Positions 9,167 through 20,482 of a DNA stretch of 64,000 nucleotides are shown piece by piece. Every line of letters begins with the position of its first letter. Positions within the stretch are counted from its first letter, which is position 1. The stretch is from NCBI GenBank assembly GCA_036435485.1, contig CM071597.1, positions 10,843,881 through 10,907,880 on the forward strand. The letters run 5' to 3'. This DNA is from Saposhnikovia divaricata (Eukaryota > Streptophyta > Magnoliopsida > Apiales > Apiaceae). The notes beneath the pieces are model-generated. The model was not told the origin of the DNA. It did no database searches and saw only the letters and a program-made list of their open reading frames with translations. A program made the translations under genes and the position numbers.

Positions 9167-12100
9167 ATGGCTCACCAATTTTCACTTGCTAAAAACAATT
9201 TTTATAATATTTCTACGGAAATTGGTGATCAACTCCCGCGGTTTAAGTTTTGGATACGATTTCTCAATTTGTATTCCAAAGCTAGCCATGCTTTTACTGC
9301 TAAACCTACACTAGTACATGATGCTTTACAGCAGTTATGGACTAGTGCGGTTACTTTTGGGAGTAAATCAACCCCCTACGGTTTCAGGTTTACCTTAGCG
9401 GGTCAGGAATATGAGGTGACCGAAGAAATTGTCAACAGAGTTCTGGGATTCCCAATTAAAGAAGCCTATGATCCAGAACCTACTGCTGCAGAACGCCTCA
9501 GATTCTTTGAAGAAATTGGATGTTATCCTCCAAAAGGCCCAATCACGGGAAATATCCAAAAGCAATTCTTCCATGCGGAATGGAATTACTTTTTCGAGGC
9601 CATCACAAGATGTTTTCGGGCACGCGAAAAAGACTTTCATCAAATTCCAATTCCAATGCAAACCTTTGCAGTTGCCCTAGCAAGAGAACTGGATATAAAC
9701 TATGGACGCATAGTTCTCTCTGAGATAGTGGCCTCAATGGGATCCCTTGCAAGCAGAGACCTCACTACAAATGATGTTGTCTACTGGTTTCCTCGGTTTC
9801 TTCAAATGCTGATCAATGACTTAATACCGAAGGATGCTCTTGCTATTAGACAGGGATTTGCCAGAAGCCCCACATCTGAATCGGTAGGGATGGGCACTAA
9901 GTCACTTTCAACCATTGCTAATCAGGATAAACATCAAGGTAAACCAATGTCTACTCCTGAAAATATTCAAATGTGGCTTAGATATGATGCAGGAGTTACC
10001 AATTTGGAGGCATCATCCCAAGTTTCATCACATGCTCAAAATCCATCTGTTCATGCTGAGGCATTTGATGAGATCCCTGATGAGGAAAGCGATGATGCAC
10101 AAGGTAATCAATCAGGTAATCTCTCCCAGCATACTATTCATTCCTCCTCCTATGTTTCTGATTCCGCGACCCAAGAGACTGCTAACCCGCAGGATCTATC
10201 CCAGGGTAAGAGCCATATTTCTGACTCTGAGTCTGATACACATTCCTATTCTCTATCACCCCTGTTAACGGAAGTCAGAAAACCAGCACGTATATATATA
10301 CAAGATGATGAGGAGAGTGAACCCGAAGAGCAGCAACTTATTCGCAAGAAACCAAACTTTTCCACGCTGTTACTTCACAACCACAATCAAACCCTAGAGT
10401 GTCACACGCAACCACTCCACCTCACGCGAGTGGTTCACCCCTTGAACAATCTGCACATAGGGATTTTGATTTTGGTGAGGATGATGTACCTCTTGAAGAT
10501 ACTGTTGCTTCAAGAGGACATGAAGTCTTAAGAACTTCAACCGTACCTTCACCGGTACGTACTGATGCTGCAAAGAGGATCGGTTCTGATGTCGTACAAG
10601 GACACTTTGCAGCCTCTCAGCCTGAGATTCCAACTCAGGAACAAACAGAATTTGATCCCATAACTGTCAACAACATTTCTTATCAATTTTCTGCAGGTAC
10701 TGCTTCATTATTTGGATCAATCATTGAAGACATACACGAGCGTGAGACAGGGAGTGTGTGTGAGAGGTTAGGGAGAGAGGGACCTTCATTTTCAAGGCCC
10801 GAAACCGAGCGTCAAATACCAACAGAACGAGTATTAGAGCGAGGTCACCTAAACCAAACACCGTCCCTTAACACTGAAAATCTTGATACGCGTATGACTT
10901 CAATGGAAAATCAGATGAGGCATTTCGGGCAGACGATGGGGCAGTTCGGGATTAACATTGGAAACAACCAAAGGGCTCTAGACGACTACGCAGCAAGAAT
11001 GGCAAGTCAAGCTACAACTTTTGATGATTTGACAAATAAGGTCAATGACTTGAGCCATGCTGGTGGTGTCTTGGAAAGCACTCTCAATGAGAGGATGGGG
11101 GCATTGGAGTCTACAATGCATACAATGGCTGTGGAGATCAGTAGAATGATGTTCGCAGTCAGGAGTTTTGTGCCCCCGGAGTGCTTCGAGTCGCAACAAC
11201 CTCCCCCCGATGCTGGAGGTGCAGGTGGTGCTAGTGGAGCGGGAGCCTCTGGTTCTGGTTTTGGAGGTTCCTATGCAGCTGGTGGATCTGAAGACCATGG
11301 TGGAGCTCAGGATAACTCACCTAAGGGGGAGAGTGGAAAGGAGACGAGACAGCAGGCAGTTCACATCGAAGAAATTGAAGAACCCGCTGATCTTGTCAAG
11401 GAACCAGAAGTTGAGCCGTCTGTTGATGAAGAGGCTCTGAGGATGAGAAAGGGTATGGCAGTAATGGTTGATGAACCATTTGTTGATCTGAGTCATCAGG
11501 AAACAGTACAGGAGGTACTTGACTCAGATTCTGACATGGAAGACGTACCGTTGGCACACGCTATAAAAAGATCTTTGAAGGAACAAGGTGGAGGTGCTGG
11601 GATGTCTTCCGGACTGCCTGAAGAATTTTCTGTTGATGAGGAAACCCTTAAAGCTCAATAGTTAGCCTTGGAACAAGCTCAGTTCCATAAAATGAAGATG
11701 ATGCAAGAACATGCTGCGTTCCTAGAACAGAAGGTGGAGCTACAAGGGAAGCAGTATGAGTATGAGCTTGCAAGGCTAGCTAATCCTCAAGTTGATCTGG
11801 ACAAACGAAGGATAGGGCAGAAATGGGATGAAGCAAGGAAGATAATGATGGGACCCTGTGCAAAAGGAGTTCATAACAAGGATGCAGATGATCTGTTCTA
11901 CAACTTGAATTTGCAGAATCCAATGACTGGGGACTATATAAATGCTTTGAAGAGATTAATTTCTAAAGGCAGGGTTGGATACAATGCAAATCTTAAGGAG
12001 TGGCAGGTTATCTTGTCTTTGGTAGAAGGAGTCCCAACATCTTTCTTATATGTGGATGATCAATTCATAATGAGAAGATCTGCGTCAGAGTTGTTCTTGC

Positions 12101-13182
12101 TAGCGACTAAAATTCAGTACTCTCAATCTGAGGAGCTAAGCATTCTGTACAGGGATCAGTTAATGCAGCTAGCAGAGGACAAAGGTCCAGAATTCTCAGC
12201 TTATCCAAATTTTGTCCGGATGGTAGTTGATGGAAAGATGAAGAGGGTTAGCATGGAGGAAAATGATCTAATGGAGCTTTCAGTAGAATCTCTCAAAGTT
12301 GTCTGTAGACAAATGATGAGCAAGGGATTCGCTTCTGAGCTTAAAGATAAATCCGTGAAGATCATTGAAAGAGCAATATTCAAGAAGAGCAATGAGGTGT
12401 GGAAGTGTGATGTCATTGCTCCAAACCCTCTTGATGACGTGAAGATTGAGCCGGAGCTGATAGAGAAGAAATGGAATATTCTTCAAGCCATGAAGAATGT
12501 AGATGAAGCTTTGACTCTTCCTTCTGGAGCACTAGAACAAGGAGAAATAAGGGAGGCTATTGGTGTTCCAGGAAGTGAAAGTGTATACTGGATACATGCT
12601 TATGTTGAAGATACAGCTGATGCCTTAGTATTCATAGATGCAGACCAGAATCAAACAATCTTGCATATGAGTAGACAATGGCTGCTACGGACTCAAGATG
12701 CTGCATTTCTGGAGAGAGTATTATATGTATTCAAATGGGGCGAAGTGGAAGATAAGTTTGTTGAAGAAAAGCAGAGACTCATGAGTTACCTGTCTGAAGT
12801 AGTGGTGGAAAAGAAGAGAATGGAGCGAGATGCGGCCAGTGTCCACAATACTGACCGTGTCAAGGGCTACCCCAAGATGATCTATTGTCAGTTCAAATCT
12901 GATAAATCTCACTGGAAACCTCAGCTCATCATGAAGAACTTCGAGGATATTCCAAAGATCAGAACTACTCAGGAGGTGGACAAACTCAGAAGGCTTTTCA
13001 AACATCCTTATCCAGAGCCCAAGAACCCTCTAGAAATGGAAGCTATAAGTCTATTGAATGCCAGGTGGAAGCAGCTTAAAGATCCAGTATACAAGAAAGA
13101 AAAGCAGCAGAAGGAGAAGCGCAAAAGGCAGAAAGAAGAGAGAGACCAAGCTGCTGAAGCTAGAAAGAGGAAACGGAATTAG
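9167..13182 (+). pseudogene. Third ORF (env-like position) of element A2, broken
   Basis: The ATG at 9167 starts MAHQFSLAKN. The frame is open to about 10360, shifts by one base near the A/T-rich stretch at 10350-10365, continues in another frame to a TAG at 11659-11661, and then runs in the same frame to 13182, for about 1330 codons in all. The N-terminal domain has AEWNYFFEAI at about residue 138 and PRFLQMLIN near 208, collinear with the third ORFs of B and C. It is followed by an acidic Ser-rich linker, a Gly/Ala-rich stretch, and a long C-terminal domain ending in a strongly basic tail (about 30 residues rich in Lys, Arg and Glu). I see no signal peptide or transmembrane segment, so 'envelope' is unsupported; the basic tail suggests nucleic-acid binding or nuclear entry. 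SIRE elements are known to carry an env-like ORF at this site. Function unknown. Confidence 0.85.
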
Positions 13183-13514
13183 GGTTAAAGGTCAGAGTGG
13201 TGTGAATTTGAAGTTGGAAAAACTTCATGTCTTTCGGTTGCTTTAACTCACTTGAGGAAAATTCACCTTAGAGTGAATCCAATAAGGTGATACAAGTTTG
13301 ACTAAAAGATATGAAATAATCCAGGTGATAGGAATCACTCAAATGATCTTTAATTCGAAGTTCGAATTCTGTTTCTAGTTTAAGTTCTTTGTATTGTTTT
13401 CATGTAAATTTCAATTGTAAATTATTCAAGACTGTAATGTTAATTATCTTTTCTCGTCTCATTGTTTAGTTGAGTTATCCTTCATTAATTTGAATGTCAT
13501 TGTTAGACAATCAA

Positions 13515-13526
13515 ATTGGGGGAGAT
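13515..13526 (+). other. 3' polypurine tract (A2)
   Basis: A TTGGGGGAGAT tract directly before the LTR TG. It is the plus-strand primer site. 13183-13514 is an ORF3 3' untranslated stretch with nothing else recognisable. Confidence 0.9.
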
Positions 13527-14080
13527 TGAAAGGCAGAGTGTGTAAACTTGTAACACTATAACTAATGTAACTCAAACTAAAGGAAAAGATACTTAACCAG
13601 AAGACAATCAAGAACAAGAAGTCACAAGAAATCAACACTAAATGAAGACAAGGTAATTGATACAATTCAACATGTTAACTATGATCAATCCAAGAAGAAA
13701 TCATTGAGAGAAGTTCAAGTCAAAGTTGTTCATGCCTCAGTGATTTGGAAAGCCAAGAGTCAAGATCATAACTATCAGTATCAATAAGACCAATTGATTT
13801 CAAGTGAACAAGAAGGAAAGCAAATATTGGAAAGCCATATTTCTAATTGGATATGGTAACTTATTCAAGAAGCAAAAACCCTATCAAGACTAGTCACTTA
13901 TGAACCAGACCGTTGCATCAAGTGTCAGGACATTGATAGCAAGTTTATGTCAGTAATAAAGATCCATATTCAAGAGCTTGGTGAAGAATAAAGAAGACAT
14001 GAAGATATCACAAGTTCGAGATGTGCATTGAAGTTTCAAGTTGAAGACCAGAATATTTTCTAAGTACTAAATATTCTAGA

Positions 14081-14167
14081 TAGCCAAGTAGAAGTTTCTA
14101 AGTAGAAGTTCTACTTAGAACTTCGAGATGGCTAAGTAGAAATTCTCAAGTAGAAGTTCTACTTAGA
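14081..14167. repeat. Near-palindromic word array in the A2 LTR
   Basis: AAGTAGAAGTTCTACTT-type words with interspersed TTCGAGATGG, about 140 bp upstream of the LTR TATA box. The same arrangement is seen in A1. Confidence 0.85.
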
Positions 14168-14305
14168 GTGCAGCTTCAACATGACACATGGCATCTTCTG
14201 ATTGGCAGATTTCCAAGCTTTCAAGATAAGGCAAGATTTATGTGGACATCATTGGGCCACGTACATCTTAGTCTTTGAAGACTACAGGACATAGATTACA
14301 TGTAG

Positions 14306-14313
14306 TATAAATA
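14306..14313 (+). promoter_or_regulatory. LTR TATA box (A2)
   Basis: TATAAATA followed by AG, downstream of the array. It is the probable Pol II core promoter of the LTR. Confidence 0.75.
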
Positions 14314-14582
14314 GAAGTACTTGTGTAATGTTTTAGTTAGTGAGCAATTCTAGAGAAAAACACAAGAGAAAAAGAGAGAGTGCATTCACAGAGCTTAGTA
14401 TCATTCACTTCTCTTTAAACTTCTGTTATACTTTGTAATGAATGTTGTAGCAACCCTTTCAAGTTATATATAAGACATATATTCTTTGAATCTGTGTGTT
14501 CATTTATTGCATCGTATTTATTGCTTCTCATATTCGAAAAGTTGTATTCACCCCCCCCTCTACAACACATTTGGACCTAACA

Positions 14583-15650
14583 TATGTTGTAAGTGGATGA
14601 GAGTGGATGAGATTAAAACACAAAAAAAATCAAAAGAACCAAGCAACTCTCTCCCCCCCCCCATTTCAAAACCATTCGGCCTTACCCTTAAATTCCAAAT
14701 CCAAACTCCACCTTCCCACCATTGTTTGTTCTTGAAATTTTTAAGGTGAGACTTATATTTCATAAAACTTATCTCCTCAAAATCTTAGCTTCAAACTCAT
14801 CCTTTTCCATTTTCAAAAAAATCAAACAAGAGGAGGGTGAATAGTGTTCATCATGTACTAACTTTGTTTTCTTGATTTTTCATGGTTGATCTAGCAAGCA
14901 TAATCACTCCTAAGGACCATACAAGGCTTAGTAAGGCTATATCACTATCTAAGGAAGGTATAAAGCTCTTGAAACCCTAACCCTTGTTTGAGATTTAAGC
15001 ATGTTTATGATAGTTATAACTTAGTTATGGTTATGTTAAGATTATAAGCATGATTATGTATGGATTTTGGATTAATGATGTAAATAGCTAGATGAACGGA
15101 AAGGCATTGCTTGGCCTCAGTTCATGTATATAAGTCATGTATATGTTGTTTGGGTTGGATACTATGTTTATGGGAAGATTCGAAATTGGTAGATATTCGA
15201 TTTACAGCCGTTATAATGCCCGATTTTACAATACCATGTTTTGTATGCCATTTTCCATGTCGAACCCCTACTGTCCAGAGACCTTATCTGCCATGATAGG
15301 ATAGGTAATGTTCTAAGCTTCGTTTTGATATAAAGATCACGTGAAACGGACTTACGGTTTAGGATTTATGACCAAATTACTAAAAGTAGTTCGAATCCGT
15401 AAACGAAAGTTCGTAACTGTAATTGAACCTTCGTAAACTATGTAACGTCATGGCAAATCTTGGTAAATAAATACTAGAGGTAAAAAGGAAGGCGTGAAAG
15501 AAAACCATATGTCAAAAGGATCATTTTTCGATTTATTAAAAATGTTCGAGTCGAGGTTAAACGCGAACGAACCCCTAAAAGACGACTCTTTTATAACTTC
15601 GGTAAAACACTTAGAAAATGGGCGATAAAACTCGGAGTATAGTATTGGTT
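14583..15650 (+). repeat. Old long-LTR fragment L0, piece 1
   Basis: From about 14690 on, this aligns with the reverse complement of roughly 18280-19240 in the LARD LTR. In the stretch I checked it differs by about 3 in 85 bases. 14583-14690 is more diverged and only partly alignable. The LTR continues at 30746 after the LARD is removed: the TATTGGTT ending here joins CGTAACGATC there. Short ORFs in it are chance. Confidence 0.85.
15646..15650 (+). other. Target-site duplication TGGTT, left copy
   Basis: TGGTT precedes the LARD at 15646-15650 and follows it at 30746-30750. This proves a single integration event. Confidence 0.97.
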
Positions 15651-16929
15651 TGTAACACCCCCAGATCCGGGGTCCGGGATCCGGTGGTTACGGTTTCCAA
15701 TTCTGTCCACAACACTTGAACTTTCCTTAACATAAAATAAATTACGTCTCTATAACCCAACACAATAATATAAAACACACCCGTTATAGTCCCAGAGATG
15801 AAATCAGAGTAACACTCAAATTTTTATTAATCACATTATGAGTTCTTACAATCCAAAAGAATTTCAATATAAATACATACTCTTTGCCATCCATTTACAT
15901 AAGGCATACTAGACCATATTCTTGGTACTGAAAGAATAAATATACCCTACCAATAGCTTCTTCTTCAGCTCTGGTAGTCTCATCGTCCTCGCCCGCGTCG
16001 AGTGCGCCTTGTGCGAGTCATCTGGTCTAGCTGTTGTTGTGATATAATAATAAAGCAAGGGTGAGCAATAGCCCACCAACAATAATATATGACTGAACGA
16101 TAATGTATAACAGTTCAAAAGTATCTTTCAAACCATATGCCATGCCTTTACGGAAATGATGCCAGTATAATATGAACGATGAAGTTACAAGGTAACTTAA
16201 AGTATTTGTTTGTAGAAATATCTGCTACATCAAAGTAAGCGAGATATTCTTATTGTTATTAAGAAGAGGAACTTGCAAGAAAGGTTGCAATTCCAGTTAT
16301 GACCCTTTTCCAACTCTGCCAACAGTAATCATGTTGCAGGAAATAAATAAATTTGGATGATGAACCAATGATGGAGTATTCACCGCGCCCGCTGTTCCAA
16401 TCTTGATGATCAGTCGAGATCGTACAGCTCAATTTAGATTTACTACCGGTAGAAGGAAGAACTGACGGCTTTACTTGTGTACCGCCTTACTAGCTCTCCC
16501 CGGCCAACGGTTGGGCCAAAGGGGATGGACCGGCGCTACTCGGCCTCTTACACGACTCCTAGTTCAAATAGAATTCATGATTCTGAATGTAACGTTCGTC
16601 CCCCTTTCCCCAAGTATAATACTTGTTGATAAGACTCCACAAAGTAGTCGTATCTAGTTGGAAAGGAAAATTTACCAATAACTCCCAAGCTATTACTTGG
16701 TAACGGATATCAACTTGTTCCAGTGATCTTACCCCTCGAAAGATGAGAAGGTAAGCAACGACTTAATAAGTCAACAGCACCCGAGTTGCGAGTGAAGGGA
16801 ATACTTTATGACCGGGAAGTCGACAAGATAAATAACATTTTCCAAGTAAGGTTCCCTTATTATTAAGGAGGTAGACTCAAAGAAGAATGATGTCTGAGAA
16901 CCTTCCTTGATATAGGATTAATAATAATA

Positions 16930-17700
16930 TGACTCCGAAATATTTTTCGTAATAATCGAAGAAGATAAACCTTATTGAGGTTATTCTAAGTATGGAATAA
17001 ATATTCAGAGAATATTTATTGAATTAAAAATATTTAAAGAATATTCAGGAATATGAAAGAATATCTTTAATCAGAGTATTTTTCAAATAATTCTTGAAGA
17101 AATATCGAGAGAATATTTATTGCATAATTAAATATTCAAATGAATATTCCAAATAATATTCATTAATCAATAAGACCTGAAAGGAATATTTAAAATATTT
17201 AAAATAATATTCGATGATTAAATAGAACCCTGGATGAATATTCAAAATAATATTCATAATTAATTAGGAATTTAAATGAATATCAATAAAGTAATATTCA
17301 TTTAATAAATAATATCCTAAATGAATATCAAGTAATATTCATTTAGTAATCCAAGCTTTAAAGGAATATTCGATATAATATTCGATAAGTAAATCAAGCT
17401 TCAGATGAATATTGAAGATAATATTCATCAAGTACTTAATACCTTAAATGAATTTTCAAAAGTAATATTTATTTAATGAAATAATATTCTAAATGAATGT
17501 CCACATAATATTCATTTAGTAGTCTCATCTTTAGAAGAGTATTCGAAATAATAATCGATAATCAATTCGACTCCGAATGAATATTGACGAATATTATTCG
17601 TCGAATGATTACGTTCAAATAATTATTTGAAGTAAGGATCGTTAAAATAATTAGTCTCGAACGAATATTCAAATAATATTCGTCGCCCAAATAATAGAAA
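16930..17700. repeat. AATATTC-rich array in the LARD LTR
   Basis: Dozens of GAATATTC, AATATTCATTTA and AAATGAATATT words in both orientations at spacings of about 15-40 bp. They recur unchanged at 27206-27976 and, diverged, in L0 (31300-31473 and 43999-44560). The core GAATATTC is a palindrome. Confidence 0.9.
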
Positions 17701-20093
17701 ATATTTACTTAAATATTTTCCTCCGAGGTAATCTCGATATATCAAGGAATATTGACTCCCGGTCTATTTTTGATTAATAAGATGTATACGCCCTTCTATG
17801 AGGGTCTTACAATAATCGGCTTATAACTGATATATAACTATCTAGCTTATAAGCCAACAATAACATTCAGGGAACAAGTATATCACTTCAACTTGAAAGT
17901 AGGCATGCATGCAATGGCATATGTATATCAGCATATATATATATATATTTATTCAATCACAACAACAGCCTAAAAGAAGGGAATTGGAACTTGCCTGGTA
18001 GTCGAGTACGGTAAGGGGTAGTGGTAGCGGGTCCCGGTTCAGCTTGGTGATCTATAAATAGCCAAGGCATTCGGGATTAATCACTTAACATATTAAAAGT
18101 TAAGTTATACTTAATTCGAAACACGTTCTCGAGTTATCTCGTTATACCCCTTTTTGTGGATTACTTTTATCACTGATCTGACCCGACATTCGTTCGTTAA
18201 TACGACATGTCATTGCATTTATACTTGGGACATACTTAAGTCATATGAGTTCTAAGGTTGATCGTTACGAACCAATATTATACTCCGAGTTTTATCGCCC
18301 GTTTTCTAAGTGTTTTACCGAAGTTATAAAAGAGTCGTCTTTTAGGGGTTCGTTCGCGTTTAACCTCGACTCGAACATTTTTAATAAATCGAAAAATGAT
18401 CTTTTTGACATACGGTTTTCTTTCACGCCTTCCTTTTTACCTCTAGTATTTATTTACCAAGATTCGCCATGACGTTACATAGTTTACGAGGGTTCAATTA
18501 CAGTTACGAACTTTCGTTTACGGATTCGAACTACTTTTAGTAATTTGGTCATAAATCCTAAACCGTAAGTCCGTTTCATGCGATCTTTATATCAAAACGA
18601 AGCTTGAAACATAATCTATCCTATCATGGCAGAAAATGAAGCTGTACAGTGAGTTATAGCTACTGTGATGCTCGGTGTTTAATAGTCTAACGAAAATTCG
18701 GCATTACGACGGCTATAAATCGAACGTTCTAAAATTCATAACAATCAATCCAAGCCACACCGGGCATACTATACATGGTTTTCATCTTAACCAGTCCAAG
18801 AAGGTTTCAATTAACCATCATAATCATCAAAACTCTTAAATCATCACTACTAACTACATAATCATGCTTTTATGCATATAACAACACCATAATCTTAACT
18901 AATCTAAAACCATCAAGAACATATATAAAACTCAAAGTAAGATCTTGGGTTCTTAAGAATTATACCTTCCTTGGAGAGTGTACAAGCTATAATAACCCTT
19001 ATATAGTCCTTGTATGGCTTTAACAAAGCTTAAATCATCCAAAGAAACCAAGAAATCAAAGTTAGTTTCTTGAAAACACTATTCACCCTCATCTTTGAGG
19101 ATTTATTTGAAAATGGAAAACATGGAGTTTGAAGCTAAGATTTCTAGGAGATTATTTTTATGAAATATAGGACTCACCATAAAAATTTGGAGATCAAACA
19201 ATGGTTGGAAGGTGGATTTTGAAATCTTAAAACTCCAAAATTCGAAGTGCCTTGGTTTTGGGGGAAAAACAGTGAACTTCTCGAATTTATTTACCCATCC
19301 AAACGATCTTCAAAAATTATGAAATTAAATCCCCAACTTCACCTTGATGTGTAGAAGCTCCATGAATTTTTTCATGATTTTTAGATGAGTAGATCTAGGT
19401 GAAAAAAAATGGCAAAGACCCCTGCCCTGGAAAATGCAACTGCTGGAAAAATGGGGGAGAGGTGGTGTTTGCTTGGCTAGTTGTCAAACGATATTTGTGA
19501 TATGTATAAGTGGGTATAGCTGCTAATACTCCTCTTAATACAAGTGTCAAAGGTTTATGGTGTGTTAGAAAAATTGATGATGTGAAGCCTTGTTGTTTTC
19601 TTCTTGTCCATCCACCTCATTACTTCCTTTCTCATTTCTTTTCTTCATTTCATTTCCACCAAATATTCTTATATATAACCCCAGCTGATCAAGTAGGGTT
19701 TTTTTTTTATCTCGTTACGTATTTAATCCGTAATTTCTTTCGCGTTTGCTTGATCGCTTAATCTTGTTATAAAGTTCTAGCGATTTCTAGAACACTTGTT
19801 ATTCTAACTCAAAGGTTTTCATTCTAAATCCTCAAATCATACTTAATAAATAAAATCCTTGAATCCTTAACATTATAATACTCTTGTCTTGATCGTATTG
19901 ATAGGCTCTTTACGGTTCGGTCAAATATTGTACCGAAAAAGAATTTGGAATTTCTGAATTCCGATCGTCTCTGCATTCACTTATTTCCTCCGCGTATTAC
20001 TAATATGACTTCGAAACATCCATAACACGTCCCGTACATAGGGTGGCGTGAAAAGTTTTCCAACTTACAAAGTCACTATTCATCCACCAAATT

Positions 20094-20206
20094 ACTATGC
20101 ACGTACAGGAAACACTATGCACGTACGGGAAATACTATGCACGTACGGGAAATACTATGCACGTATGGGAAATACTATGCACGTATGGGAAATACTATGC
20201 ACGTAT
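20094..20206. repeat. 20-bp tandem repeat (about 5.7 copies)
   Basis: Unit ACTATGCACGTACGGGAAAT with C/T variation in the GTACG/GTATG core. It is duplicated at 30371-30483 in the other LTR. Open frames across it are by-products of a repeat without stops. Confidence 0.95.
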
Positions 20207-20468
20207 TCATTTCTCTTCAAGGATCCATTAGCTCCTTCCTGGATGGTAGATTATTCTTATCTAGGTCCTCAACCATCGAATTACTCTATTCTGACAATAT
20301 ACCAATGCATCAGGATCATTGTCCAAAGCAATATCCATTCATTACAATCATTGTTCTTTGAAACCACCATTCATTAGAGCTGGTGACCTTGTTGTTGGAA
20401 TCATTGTTCCTCATTTTATCATTACTTAATAAAAGTTTTAATTATATCCAAAATTTGGGGTTCTTACA

Positions 20469-20482
20469 GTCTCCCCTCCTTA
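20469..20482 (-). other. Polypurine tract of the LARD-like element
   Basis: The minus strand reads AAGGAGGGGAGAC right next to the left LTR. This marks the left LTR as the 3' LTR. Confidence 0.9.

Larger units (their letters stand above)
6121..14582 (+). mobile_element. SIRE-type Ty1/copia element A2 (3' part)
   Basis: Same family as A1 in opposite orientation. Visible parts are the C-terminal part of pol, a repeat-rich spacer, a TATA box, a broken third ORF, PPT and 3' LTR. The left half, from the 5' LTR through IN, must lie off-window beyond A1, which inserted in A2's RT. The right end at 14582 abuts a fragment of the old long LTR L0; the expected target duplication is TATGT (14583-14587), with its partner off-window. 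Confidence 0.92.
13527..14582 (+). repeat. 3' LTR of element A2 (1056 bp)
   Basis: Runs from TGAAAGGCAG to GGACCTAACA. It is the inverted counterpart of the A1 LTR. It contains the 27-bp box at 13901-13927, the AAGTAGAA/TTCTACTT array at 14081-14167, and TATAAATA at 14306-14313. Confidence 0.95.
15651..20468 (-). repeat. 3' LTR of the LARD-like element (4818 bp)
   Basis: TG...CA ends, followed at 20469 by the PPT. The offset to the other LTR is a constant 10,276 until one extra T in a T10/T11 run near 19690/29980 makes it 10,277. Small ORFs in the two copies translate identically apart from one read-through effect of that T. It contains an AT-rich word array (16930-17700), a candidate sense TATA (TTATATATAA near 19672-19681) and a 20-bp tandem repeat (20094-20206). 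No coding function is supported. Confidence 0.96.

Noticed and set aside
15909..16118. 69-codon sense ORF in the LARD LTR, also at 26185 and 45438
   Set aside because: Present because the LTR copies are related; hydrophobic start and Arg-rich middle are suggestive but nothing else supports translation.
16475..16657. 60-codon ORF conserved in both LARD LTRs and L0
   Set aside because: Conservation is explained by LTR identity; no start context, domain or coding bias is visible, and it is antisense to the element.
20048..20377. 109-codon ORF with Tyr/Gly/Met repeats
   Set aside because: Produced by the 20-bp tandem repeat, which happens to lack stops.
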